DNA of 14,372 nt from JBBRUG01 sp038247995 (GCA_038247995.1 JBBRUG010000144.1:1-14372); one strand, 5' to 3'. Numbered from the stretch's first letter, positions 6,803 through 14,069 are shown. Numbers and translations: made by a program. The notes: generated from the sequence alone by a model not told the origin.

Positions 6803-7798
6803 ATGATCATTTCACGCACCCCGCTACGGATCAGTTTTGCCGGCGGCGGCAGCGATCTGGCCGCTTATTATCGCCAGGAACCGGGCGCTGTGGTGAGCAT
6901 GACGATCGATAAATACATCTATATCACGGTTAACAAAAAGTTTGATGATCAAATCCGGGCTAGCTATTCCGTAACCGAGATCGTCGATCGACTCGATGAA
7001 CTTCAGCACCAGTTGATTCGCGAGGCGCTACGGCAGGTCGGGCGTGAACGCGGTATCGAGATCACTTCAATCTCCGATATTCCCTCGCAAGGCACCGGCC
7101 TCGGTTCGTCCAGCACCTATACGGTTGGCTTGCTCAACGCACTCTACGCCTTCAGCGGCCACTTTGCCGGCGCCGAACGCCTGGCCCGCGAGGCCTGCCA
7201 GATCGAGATTGAGCGCTGCGGCGAGCCGATTGGAAAGCAAGATCAGTATATCGCCGCCTATGGCGGGCTCCAAATGATCCAGTTCAATCCCGACGAGACG
7301 GTTTATGTTGATCCGGTGATCTGTAGCCCGCAGATCCGCCGCGATCTGCAACAACATCTGCTAATGCTCTATACCGGCGCCACCCGTCAGACCGGCAACG
7401 TGCTGCGGGAACAACGCACCAATACTGAGCGTGATGCCGCGAAGCGCCAGAACCTGTGTCGGATGGTGCAATTGGCCCACGCGCTGCGGGCCGAACTCTT
7501 GCGCGATAACCTGGACGCGTTCGGCGAGATCCTCCACGAGGGCTGGATGCTCAAGCGCGAATTGGCCTCGGGGATCAGTAATCCACGCATTGATACCTGG
7601 TACGAACGCGGGCGCGCTGAAGGCGCTTCAGGCGGCAAGATCCTTGGCGCCGGCGGCGGTGGCTTCTTGCTGCTTTTTGCACCGCCTGAACGCCATCCGG
7701 CGATCATTCGCGCCCTGCCCGATCTACGCCCAGTGCCGATCGCGCTGGAACCGCAGGGGAGTAAAATTATTTATGTTGAAGAGGGGAGCCGCAGCTAA
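6803..7798 (+). CDS. hddA: D-glycero-alpha-D-manno-heptose-7-phosphate kinase (GHMP family)
   Basis: 331 residues, the usual length for HddA. GHMP motif 1 is at the N-terminus (TPLRISFAGGGSDL, 6-19). Motif 2, the ATP-binding loop, is IPSQGTGLGSSS (93-104). The conserved acidic position is Asp147 in GKQDQYIAAYGG. Motif 3 is GGKILGAGGGGF (277-288). The GGGSDL and KQDQY signatures fit the heptose/fucose kinase subgroup. It phosphorylates heptose 7-phosphate at C1 in the cytoplasm to give the 1,7-bisphosphate substrate of GmhB, toward GDP-heptose for surface glycans. A GmhB gene lies 1.5 kb away on the other strand, which supports this reading over fucokinase. Start chosen at the ATG preceded by AGGA. 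It is transcribed away from the hairpin cluster. Confidence 0.87.
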   Translation: MIISRTPLRISFAGGGSDLAAYYRQEPGAVVSMTIDKYIYITVNKKFDDQIRASYSVTEIVDRLDELQHQLIREALRQVGRERGIEITSISDIPSQGTGLGSSSTYTVGLLNALYAFSGHFAGAERLAREACQIEIERCGEPIGKQDQYIAAYGGLQMIQFNPDETVYVDPVICSPQIRRDLQQHLLMLYTGATRQTGNVLREQRTNTERDAAKRQNLCRMVQLAHALRAELLRDNLDAFGEILHEGWMLKRELASGISNPRIDTWYERGRAEGASGGKILGAGGGGFLLLFAPPERHPAIIRALPDLRPVPIALEPQGSKIIYVEEGSRS

Positions 7799-7929
7799 GC
7801 GCGCCTTGCTGACCGTAGTAGTATAAAATTAGTTAAGAAGGGACTAGCGGCCTATAGTGATCCCAAGCGCCACCGCCTATACTCTAGCCATGCCGTGCGA
7901 GCAACTCGAGGGCCAACTGTGCCCAAAAC

Positions 7930-7935
7930 AAGGAG
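7930..7935 (+). promoter_or_regulatory. Ribosome binding site deciding the start at 7941
   Basis: AAGGAG ends 5 bp before the ATG at 7941. The longer in-frame GTG at 7857 has no such site and would put 28 polar residues before the signal peptide, so 7941 is the likelier start. Confidence 0.7.
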
Positions 7936-7940
7936 ATGCT

Positions 7941-10253
7941 ATGGCTTGGCCAAGAATAATGTGGCGTGGTGGCCTGCTTCTTCCGCTCCTGCTGATCTTC
8001 ACGCTCAGCGTTCCTCAACGTAATCAGGCCCAAAACAACGGCGACTCCCGGCTCTACCTGCCGCAGGTCGGCGCCGGCGGTGTACCGGATCTGGTTTTTG
8101 TTTCGCGTCAGATCCCCGATGAAGGGTCGATTTACTGGGACGTGCCCAAGGATATGCCCGGCGTCGGCACGTATTCGCGTTTTCGGCCGGCAGCGCCCGG
8201 GAAGCTGCTCATCCGTACGTCGAGCGGCGCGATTGTCACCCTCATCGACGGTGCGCGGCCTACGGTGGCAACGCTAAACCTGATCGACGTAAATGCGCCC
8301 GACGTCTCTTACGATGGAAAGACGATCGTTTTTGCCGGCTTGCCGGCCGGTGACTACGATCAGAGCCCCGGAACGCATCCCGGTGCGTGGCGGATCTATG
8401 CGATCGGCGTCGATGGGCACGGGTTACGCCAGATTACACGGAGCAATCAGCGGCTGGACATGCGCCAATTCGGCCCAACCGGTGCGTCACTAGCCGATTA
8501 TGATGACGGCGATCCGGTCTGGTTGCCGGATGGCCGGATTGTTTTCTCGTCTACGCGCTGGCCGAGTTATGCGCAGTACAGTGGTGTGCGCACGACGAAT
8601 CTGCACGTCGTGAGTGCCGACGGAACCGATCTGCATCGGATTACGTCTGAGCGCAACGGCGCCGATCGCCCGCTTGTCGAACCAGCGACCGGGCGCATTG
8701 TCTATGCGCGCTGGTGGCGTAACCATCGTTTTCCCAGCGCCAGTATGGCTACAATCACCGATCCGGCAGGCGGTTTCGTGCAGAAAGACGGCCTCACGGC
8801 GAACCGTGACGACCACGTTGGCGGCCCCGACAGCATGTTCCGCAACGGCTGGCAAGCAGCCAGCATCAACCCTGATGGGACCGATCTGCGCATGTGGACC
8901 GGACGCCTGGGCCAGGAAGAAGCGAACCATATCTACGGTGGTACGTTCCTCCCGAATGGCAACCTTGTGGCAAACTTTTTCCCGATGTACAACATGACGG
9001 AAGCCGCCGGATTTGGTGGGCTGCGCCTCTACAAGAACGGCTTTGAACCCTATGTGCCGATTATCGGCGTGACCAGGGCAACCCAGGACTACGTGAGTGA
9101 GGAGAACCCTACCTCCTACGGCGTCCTAAATGGAGCTTACGCCTCCGAGCCGATGGCAGTTACGAATAATCTGCTCGTGATCTCGTGGGCGGCTAACATT
9201 CAGCAGGACTACGGGCTCTACACGGTCAATATCAACGGTGCGGGGCTGAAGCCGCTCTATAATCAGGAGGGGACGTCGGAACTCCGGGCGCGGCCGGTGG
9301 TTGCCCGCACGGTACCCCCGGTGATTCGCGATACCGTCACTGCGCCGGCGAGTTTGCTGCCGCCGCCGGCAAGCGGCCCCTACGACCAGGATGGGACCTT
9401 CAGCTTTGATGTGCTCAATATCTACGCGAACGGCCCGGTGGATTCCGGGATCGTCAGTGCGCCACCGGTTGGCTCGGCGCATACGCTGCGCTTCTTCCTC
9501 GATCAGCAGCGGACCAGCCCCGGTTCGTTCCCGAATCTCGATTGGCCGATCCTGCTCGACGAGTTGCTGATCTCGCCTGCCGGTGCCGTGCGCAATGATC
9601 AGTTACCGGCCAATGTGCCGCTCTTTGAGCAGGTGCGTAGTGCGTCGGGTGAAGTGCCGCTGATTTTGGAGGGCGGCTCGGCCCATGTCGCCGGTATGAA
9701 CTTCGGTCGGCCGGGTGAACATACGCGCTGTGTCGGCTGCCACGCCGGCCACTCGATGCTGCCGGTTCCGGATGACCCGGACGAGGCGCTGTGGACAAAC
9801 CTGGCCACCGGCGCCACGGTTTCCGTCTCCTCGAGCCGTGATGCTGAGGCGAACAGTGGCCTTAATGATCGACGTGCAATGAGCGGGCCGATCTATGCCT
9901 ACTGGACGAGCCAGAATGGCAAGACAGCCGGCGAATGGGCTCAGTTAACCTTCCCGGTGCCGATTACGGTGCGCACGGTGCGGCTGTACAACCCGCGCTT
10001 CGGTGACGAAGCCGATGCGAGTCTGCAAGTTGAGCGGGCAACGGTTGTGCTTTATGCCGACGCTGCCGCAACTCAGGAAGTGGCCCGCGTCAGCATTGGA
10101 AAACTTGCCACCGTGGGCACTGATGTGGCTTTTCCTGAGGTCGATGCGCGGGCGGTGCGGGTCATTATTGACCAGACGAGCGGGACATTCTACGGCATGC
10201 GCGTCGCCGGCCTTGCCGAAATCGAGGTGATTGCGCGGGTCGTCGAACCGTGA
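7941..10253 (+). CDS. Secreted TolB/PD40-like beta-propeller protein with one haem c motif and discoidin-like C-terminal domain
   Basis: 770 residues from the ATG at 7941. A signal peptide covers residues about 1-31 (Arg in the n-region, then GLLLPLLLIFTL). Residues about 46-455 carry propeller strands of the PD40/TolB type: SYDGKTIVFAG (123-133), VWLPDGRIVFSSTRW (193-207), TGRIVYARWW (250-259) and FLPNGNLVANF (336-346). A single CxxCH motif, Cys597-Val-Gly-Cys-His601, would bind one covalent haem. Residues about 618-765 resemble an F5/8 type C (discoidin) domain, opening LATGATVSVSSS and containing a GEWAQLTFPVPITVRTVRLY-like pair of strands. The propeller plus CxxCH layout recalls proteins annotated with the hydrazine synthase alpha middle domain, but no hydrazine chemistry is implied. 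Probably an exported electron-transfer or redox-sensing protein that binds glycan. It is 142 bp after hddA on the same strand; co-transcription is uncertain. Confidence 0.85.
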   Translation: MAWPRIMWRGGLLLPLLLIFTLSVPQRNQAQNNGDSRLYLPQVGAGGVPDLVFVSRQIPDEGSIYWDVPKDMPGVGTYSRFRPAAPGKLLIRTSSGAIVTLIDGARPTVATLNLIDVNAPDVSYDGKTIVFAGLPAGDYDQSPGTHPGAWRIYAIGVDGHGLRQITRSNQRLDMRQFGPTGASLADYDDGDPVWLPDGRIVFSSTRWPSYAQYSGVRTTNLHVVSADGTDLHRITSERNGADRPLVEPATGRIVYARWWRNHRFPSASMATITDPAGGFVQKDGLTANRDDHVGGPDSMFRNGWQAASINPDGTDLRMWTGRLGQEEANHIYGGTFLPNGNLVANFFPMYNMTEAAGFGGLRLYKNGFEPYVPIIGVTRATQDYVSEENPTSYGVLNGAYASEPMAVTNNLLVISWAANIQQDYGLYTVNINGAGLKPLYNQEGTSELRARPVVARTVPPVIRDTVTAPASLLPPPASGPYDQDGTFSFDVLNIYANGPVDSGIVSAPPVGSAHTLRFFLDQQRTSPGSFPNLDWPILLDELLISPAGAVRNDQLPANVPLFEQVRSASGEVPLILEGGSAHVAGMNFGRPGEHTRCVGCHAGHSMLPVPDDPDEALWTNLATGATVSVSSSRDAEANSGLNDRRAMSGPIYAYWTSQNGKTAGEWAQLTFPVPITVRTVRLYNPRFGDEADASLQVERATVVLYADAAATQEVARVSIGKLATVGTDVAFPEVDARAVRVIIDQTSGTFYGMRVAGLAEIEVIARVVEP

Positions 10254-10303
10254 TCCGGCGTTCAGTTAGCGTTTAAGGGTGCTGCGCGGATCAGTTGTTC
10301 ACG

Positions 10304-10345
10304 GTGAGGAGCGCGAGCCGTACAGCCAGAACGCACGCTCCTCAC
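10304..10345. terminator. Stem-loop between convergent genes
   Basis: GTGAGGAGCG (10304-10313) and CGCTCCTCAC (10336-10345) form a perfect 10-bp stem around a 22-base loop. It lies 50 bp after the plus-strand propeller gene and its left-pointing arm overlaps the last codon and stop of the minus-strand acetyltransferase (ends at 10342). No T-tract follows on either strand, so a bidirectional role is plausible but not certain. Confidence 0.5.
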
Positions 10346-10947
10346 GCCCCGCATAATACCGTCACTCGCCCGCAGGTTGCACAGACCCGCTCGGCCTGGC
10401 CTGCGGGATGGCTTTCTTCTGCGTTGGGGAGCCGCTGGCCGCACGGGCACACATAGCCGATCAGGCGCGCCGGGTTGCCCACGACCAAGCCATAGTCGGG
10501 TACGTCTCGGGTTACGATGGCGCCGGCGGCCACCATCGCCCAGCGCCCCACCGTTACGCCGCAGATGATCGTTGCGTTGGCGCCGATGCTTGCGCCGTAA
10601 CGGATTAAGGTTGGCGTCACCGTCCAGTCGTTTGCGCCCTGCAAATTGCCGTCGGGGTTGATCGCGCGCGGCGTTTTGTCGTTGGTAAAGCAGACGTGCG
10701 GCCCGATAAAAACGCCGTCTTCGATCGTTGCGCCGTGAAAAACCGAGACATTGCTCTGGATCTTCACCCGGCTGCCGATCTGTACGTCGGCGTCGATATA
10801 ACAGCCCTTGCCGATAATGCTCTCGGCGCCGATGCTGACGCCTTCGCGCACCTGCGTCCAGTGCCATACCCGCACATTGGCGCCTAGTTCGGCCTGCGGA
10901 TCGACGGCGGCGGTCGGGTGGATGGCGACATTTGGTTTGCGATTCAT
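10342..10947 (-). CDS. Left-handed beta-helix sugar N-acetyltransferase (WlbB/WbpD-like) with Cys-rich C-terminal tail
   Basis: 201 residues. Hexapeptide repeats run from residue about 9 to 160 (for example HPTAAVDPQAELG, IGAESIIGKGCYI and IGANATIICG). The conserved FTNDKTPRA (87-95) and GAIVTRDVPDYGLVVGNPAR (142-161) are typical of UDP-2-acetamido-3-amino-2,3-dideoxy-glucuronate N-acetyltransferases. These supply diacetamido sugars for O-antigen or S-layer glycans, using acetyl-CoA in the cytoplasm. The tail has four Cys (CPC at 167-169 and CATC at 189-192) that could bind zinc. The ATG at 10947 is chosen because homology begins there. The frame continues 34 codons upstream, but those codons lie inside a dispersed repeat. 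No Shine-Dalgarno sequence is seen. No partner aminotransferase or dehydrogenase is in the window. Confidence 0.85.
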   Translation of the reverse strand: MNRKPNVAIHPTAAVDPQAELGANVRVWHWTQVREGVSIGAESIIGKGCYIDADVQIGSRVKIQSNVSVFHGATIEDGVFIGPHVCFTNDKTPRAINPDGNLQGANDWTVTPTLIRYGASIGANATIICGVTVGRWAMVAAGAIVTRDVPDYGLVVGNPARLIGYVCPCGQRLPNAEESHPAGQAERVCATCGRVTVLCGA

Positions 10948-10951
10948 AAGC

Positions 10952-11056
10952 TTAGAGCACTGAGCAGCATGACTGAGCCGCTGAGACCACTGAACCGGGT
11001 AGCTGGCTGCGCTCGCGCCTGGTTGTGCAGGCTCAATCGATCTGAGCAATGCTGTA
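10952..11056 (+). repeat. Dispersed ~105-bp structured repeat, copy A
   Basis: By eye about 97 of 105 bases match copy C (13838-13942), which is in the opposite orientation. Nested complementary segments are present: CAGCAT with ATGCTG, TGAGCC with GGCTCA, and AACC(G) with (T)GGTT around a GC-rich core. It begins 4 bp upstream of the acetyltransferase start codon and so forms the gene's whole 5' leader. No transposase is encoded. Confidence 0.85.
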
Positions 11057-11069
11057 GAGCGCTCCAGGT

Positions 11070-11097
11070 TCGGCTACAGCGAAGCGATGATAGCCGA
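11070..11097. other. 7-bp inverted repeat in the acetyltransferase-EamA gap
   Basis: TCGGCTA (11070-11076) and TAGCCGA (11091-11097) flank a 14-base loop about 90 bp downstream of the EamA gene (minus strand). No T-tract follows. The rest of 11057-11185 shows no recognisable feature. Confidence 0.25.
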
Positions 11098-11185
11098 CGA
11101 GCCTAACAACGGCCTAAGTTCGGGCGGGATCGAGCTTACAGTTCTGGCGTGTAGGCAAATCCCATCGCATAGCTTGCCGCAGCCC

Positions 11186-12121
11186 TCAGCCCTCATTCGG
11201 CACACGCAATTCCGCATTCGGCATGCGTTCTGCCGGGCGCACGAAGAGCAAGGCCATGCTGCCGAGCAGCAATGCGGCGCCAAATAACCCGGCCGGGGCG
11301 AGGCGTTCGCCCAGGAAGAGTACGGCCAGCGTCGCCGAGCCAAGCGGTTCGAGCAGGGTGAGCGTCGCGGCGGTTGTGGCGGTGACGGTGCGCATACCAC
11401 GTAGGTACAGGCCATAGGCCAGGGCGGTCGGGAAGAGGCCGAGGTAGAGCAACAGGCCCCAACCCTGGGCGCCATAACCGCTGCCGAACCCGGCGTTCAG
11501 CGCAATCGGCAGCAGCAGCAACGCACCCAGGCTAAAGGCGAGCGTGATCGGCTGGAGCGGGTGGTAATGCGGCGCCACAACCCGCGAGCCAAGCACCACC
11601 AGGCTGTAACACGCGCCGGCGGTCAGCGCTAGGGCTGCGCCAAGCAACAGATCGGCCGAACTCGCAGCTTCGGGCGCGCCGCCGACGAGCAGAACTGTGC
11701 CGCCAATCGCCCCCGCCATGGCTGCCAGGGTTGCCGGGCCGAGCCGTTCGCGCAGGAAGATCCGCGCCAGCAGCGCGGTGAAGATCGGCGCGCTACAAAT
11801 GTTGATCAGCACGGCCGCCGCTACACCCAGGCGCGGGATCGCGGCAAAATAGGCTACCTGATACCCTGCAAAGGCCATCCCAATCAGCCCAATCGGCCCC
11901 AGATGAGCGCGCTGCACCCGCCAGAAGTTCGGCCCCACGAGGATCCGCGCCAATAAAGCCAGCGCCGGCGCCGCGAGCAGCAGCCGCCCGAAACCGACGG
12001 CCAGGGCGTTCGTGTCGGCCATGCGATAAAGCAAACTTACGGCAATGCCGGTCGTGCCCCAGATCAAGGCTGCCAGGGCAACCAGCGTTAAGCCCATGCG
12101 CAAGTCGCGCTGAGGATGCAT
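11186..12121 (-). CDS. EamA/DMT-superfamily permease
   Basis: 311 residues, about ten hydrophobic helices in two halves: EamA repeat 1 at about 9-147 and repeat 2 at about 157-294. Characteristic features are WGTTGIAVSLL near the start, the Arg46-containing helix 2, INICSAPIFTALLARIFLRE (106-125) closing the first repeat and LEPLGSATLAVLFLGERL (257-274) closing the second. A drug/metabolite-type inner-membrane exporter; substrate unknown. GGAG lies 5 bp before the ATG. The last residues (RMPNAELRVPNEG) are encoded by a short tandem 21-bp repeat and are probably not part of the fold. The gene is flanked by copies A and B of the dispersed repeat. Confidence 0.88.
   Translation of the reverse strand: MHPQRDLRMGLTLVALAALIWGTTGIAVSLLYRMADTNALAVGFGRLLLAAPALALLARILVGPNFWRVQRAHLGPIGLIGMAFAGYQVAYFAAIPRLGVAAAVLINICSAPIFTALLARIFLRERLGPATLAAMAGAIGGTVLLVGGAPEAASSADLLLGAALALTAGACYSLVVLGSRVVAPHYHPLQPITLAFSLGALLLLPIALNAGFGSGYGAQGWGLLLYLGLFPTALAYGLYLRGMRTVTATTAATLTLLEPLGSATLAVLFLGERLAPAGLFGAALLLGSMALLFVRPAERMPNAELRVPNEG
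11194..11235. repeat. Two degenerate 21-bp tandem units at the 3' end of the EamA gene
   Basis: CATTCGGCA occurs at 11194-11202 and again at 11215-11223, with partly matching sequence completing each 21-bp unit. In the minus-strand frame this gives the related peptides MPNAEL and VPNEG at the C-terminus. It looks like simple-sequence growth into the end of the gene. Confidence 0.45.
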
Positions 12122-12161
12122 AGGTACTCCGTACTGCGTATTGCGCCCTGCCGCCTGCCGC

Positions 12162-12267
12162 TATAGCGCTGGGCAGATCCATTGATCCAGCATCCGGGCG
12201 GCGCGAGCGCAGCGCGCCACCCAGTTCAGTGCCCGCAGCGGCTCAATCGTTTTGCTTAGTGCTCTAG
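12162..12267 (-). repeat. Dispersed ~105-bp structured repeat, copy B (diverged)
   Basis: Read on the minus strand it starts CTAGAGCACT like copy C and shares the core GCGCGCTGCGCTCGCGC, with roughly three quarters of bases matching and one indel by eye. The TAG near its start is the stop codon of the glycosyltransferase gene (12264-12266). It ends about 40 bp before the EamA start. Confidence 0.75.
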
Positions 12268-13760
12268 CGTGCTGAGGTGCTGGTCGGAGCCTCGCCGCCC
12301 ACTGGGCGATACATGACTTCGCCCTCGCCGTTTGCGTCGAGCACTTCGGCGAGGATGGCGAGCAGTTCCTGATCGGCTCCGGCGCGGCGCAGCAGATCGA
12401 TCGTCGCCGTATTGATGTAATAATCGCGGTCGTCGGGGTGCTCATCCACCAGCGTGGTAGCCAGGAGGCGTAACTGGCTGGGGCTAACGACGCCGATCTC
12501 GCGCCCATCACGCTTATCGTGGAGCGTTGCCTGGCCCACAGCGCCGGGTGGCGCCTTGAGCGTGCTGTCGTTATCGCGCGAAACCCACTCCATATATTTG
12601 CGATCGGCGGCGGTAATGTCCATCGGCATCAGCCCCTCTTCACGGTCTTTGAGGAGCGTCTGCATAACGACATGGGCTGCATTCGGGCGACCCATGCGTT
12701 GGGCGCCGACGCGCAGGCGTTCAAGGTGCTCCGGATCGGCAAGCACTCGGTCGATCTTAAAGGCAAGCACAGTCAGGTGGTGATAACAGATCGCCGCGCC
12801 CTGTTCCAGCAGATGGTCGTTGTTGCGGTCTTCCTGGCCGGGGATGGCCGAGCCGATCACCATTGGCGTGCCGGCGGCCATACACTCGGCGGTGCTCAAA
12901 CCGCCCGGCTTGCCGATGAACAGCGTCGCGATGCGCAAGAGGTCGGGCATGGCATCGGTGAACCCCAACACCCGGAACCGCTCGGCCTGGGGGGCGACCA
13001 TGGCTTCGATTTGCTGGCGCAACTCTTCATTCCGCCCACAGATCGCAATAATCTGCGCGGGTTGGCGCAACTGCATCAACTGTTCCACAATCGCCTTGGC
13101 CGGGCCACCGCCGGCGGCGCCCGCCGAATAGACCAGAACCGGCTTGTCGGGATCAAGCTTATGCGCGGCAAAGACGGCGGCGCGATCCACCGGCTTACCC
13201 AGTACCGGGTTCACCGGAATGCCCGACACCGTCACGCGGCCGGGCGGCACACCCAACGCCGAAAGGTGCGCCTTCATCTCATCGAGGGCCACAAAGTAGC
13301 GATGGAAGCGGCGCACGAGCCACATGCCTTGAAAATCGTAGTCGGTAGTGATTGTGGCCGTAAGGGCGTTGATGCTGCGATCCACCAGCAAATGCGCGGT
13401 GATCCCGGCGGGCATGTAGTGCGTGCAGACCACAATATCGGGCGCGTAGTTGATGATTGCGCGCTCCAGCGGCGCGAGGCTGACCCGTTCGAGCAGAATC
13501 CGCATGCCGTCATCGCGCCACGGCGAGTCGTTGTAGTCGTAGAGCCAACCTAAGACATGGGCGAGGTCGGCGCTTTTGGTGAGCCGTAGAAACGCTTCCG
13601 CTGTCGCGGCGCGGTAGGCCGGGTTGGCAAAGTCGAGGGCGTCCTCGTGGCGTACTTCGGCCACGCCGGGCACACCTTGAAAAGCCGTCTCGACGGCCCG
13701 AGCGGCACTGACGTGGCCGGAGCCGACGCTGGCCGAAAGAATTAACACCCGAGCACTCAT
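12264..13760 (-). CDS. MGDG-synthase/UgtP-like diacylglycerol glycosyltransferase (GT28-type) with C-terminal extension
   Basis: 498 residues from the ATG at 13760. The N-terminus VLILSASVGSGHVSAARAV (5-23) matches the MGDG-synthase N-terminal domain with its GxGHxxAA loop. The C-terminal GT-B half carries ICGRNEEL (240-247), the sugar-nucleotide site GKPGGLSTAECMAAGTPMVI (283-302) and PGQEDRNN (307-314). Such enzymes transfer hexose from a UDP-sugar to diacylglycerol at the cytoplasmic membrane face. Residues about 371-498 extend beyond the conserved core and are not recognised. AAGAAGG lies 6 bp before the chosen ATG. The frame stays open 55 codons further upstream, but only through 23-bp repeats and copy C. 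The gene is bracketed by repeat copies B and C in the same orientation. Glycolipid synthesis for photosynthetic or other membranes is inferred. Confidence 0.85.
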   Translation of the reverse strand: MSARVLILSASVGSGHVSAARAVETAFQGVPGVAEVRHEDALDFANPAYRAATAEAFLRLTKSADLAHVLGWLYDYNDSPWRDDGMRILLERVSLAPLERAIINYAPDIVVCTHYMPAGITAHLLVDRSINALTATITTDYDFQGMWLVRRFHRYFVALDEMKAHLSALGVPPGRVTVSGIPVNPVLGKPVDRAAVFAAHKLDPDKPVLVYSAGAAGGGPAKAIVEQLMQLRQPAQIIAICGRNEELRQQIEAMVAPQAERFRVLGFTDAMPDLLRIATLFIGKPGGLSTAECMAAGTPMVIGSAIPGQEDRNNDHLLEQGAAICYHHLTVLAFKIDRVLADPEHLERLRVGAQRMGRPNAAHVVMQTLLKDREEGLMPMDITAADRKYMEWVSRDNDSTLKAPPGAVGQATLHDKRDGREIGVVSPSQLRLLATTLVDEHPDDRDYYINTATIDLLRRAGADQELLAILAEVLDANGEGEVMYRPVGGEAPTSTSAR

Positions 13761-13780
13761 GGTATGCCTTCTTGTTACAG

Positions 13781-13836
13781 CCTGACAGTTAACTGGCGAG
13801 CAGTCTGACAGTTTGCCGTCCGACCGCCCGACAGTT
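13781..13836. repeat. Three phased direct repeats with 23-bp spacing
   Basis: CTGACAGTT at 13782-13790 and 13805-13813 and CCGACAGTT at 13828-13836 are spaced exactly 23 bp apart (start to start). The bases between are only weakly alike. The nearest one is 22 bp upstream of the glycosyltransferase ATG. They may be regulator sites or remnants of simple-sequence expansion. Too few and too short for CRISPR. Confidence 0.55.
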
Positions 13837-13837
13837 T

Positions 13838-13942
13838 TACAGCATTGCTCAGATCGATTGAGCCTGCATAACCGAGCGCGAGCGCAGCGCGCTACCCGGT
13901 TCAGTGGCCTCTGCGGCTCAGTCATGCTGCTCAGTGCTCTAG
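13838..13942 (-). repeat. Dispersed ~105-bp structured repeat, copy C
   Basis: Near-identical inverted-orientation partner of copy A (about 8 mismatches in 105 bases by eye), with the same nested stems. Here the inner arms AACCG and CGGTT pair perfectly. Its right end (plus-strand low coordinate) meets the 23-bp repeat array upstream of the glycosyltransferase. Confidence 0.85.
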
Positions 13943-14069
13943 TATAGCGTTAATGTGCAAGCGGTGAAACCTTGTGCAGTGTAACAGGTATGCACATGCC
14001 GTGCCTTCGCCCTGCTGCTAATGCTATTTCGGTGCCGACCGCGCCGGGAACTGCGAACTGCCGGCCTGA

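Larger units (their letters stand above)
13761..14069. other. Intergenic region upstream of the glycosyltransferase
   Basis: These 309 bp contain the ribosome binding site (13767-13773), three phased 23-bp repeats (13781-13836) and copy C of the dispersed repeat (13838-13942). From 13943 to 14069 I see nothing recognisable apart from the 3' flank of the DinB-like gene. No clear promoter. Confidence 0.7.

Noticed and set aside
7857..7940. GTG start 28 codons upstream of the haem/propeller gene
   Set aside because: No ribosome binding site and it would bury the signal peptide; AAGGAG supports the ATG at 7941.
10918..11106. Short frame through repeat copy A, also present in copy C
   Set aside because: The shared peptide follows from the shared DNA repeat; copy B lacks the Met. 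It is not evidence for a gene.
12519..13553. Long plus-strand open frame (344 codons) opposite the glycosyltransferase
   Set aside because: Fully antisense to a well-supported gene; composition is His/Arg/Gly-rich without motifs, as expected for a GC-rich shadow frame.
13781..13836. Short phased repeats as a CRISPR remnant
   Set aside because: Only a 9-bp shared core with 14-bp intervals and no cas genes.
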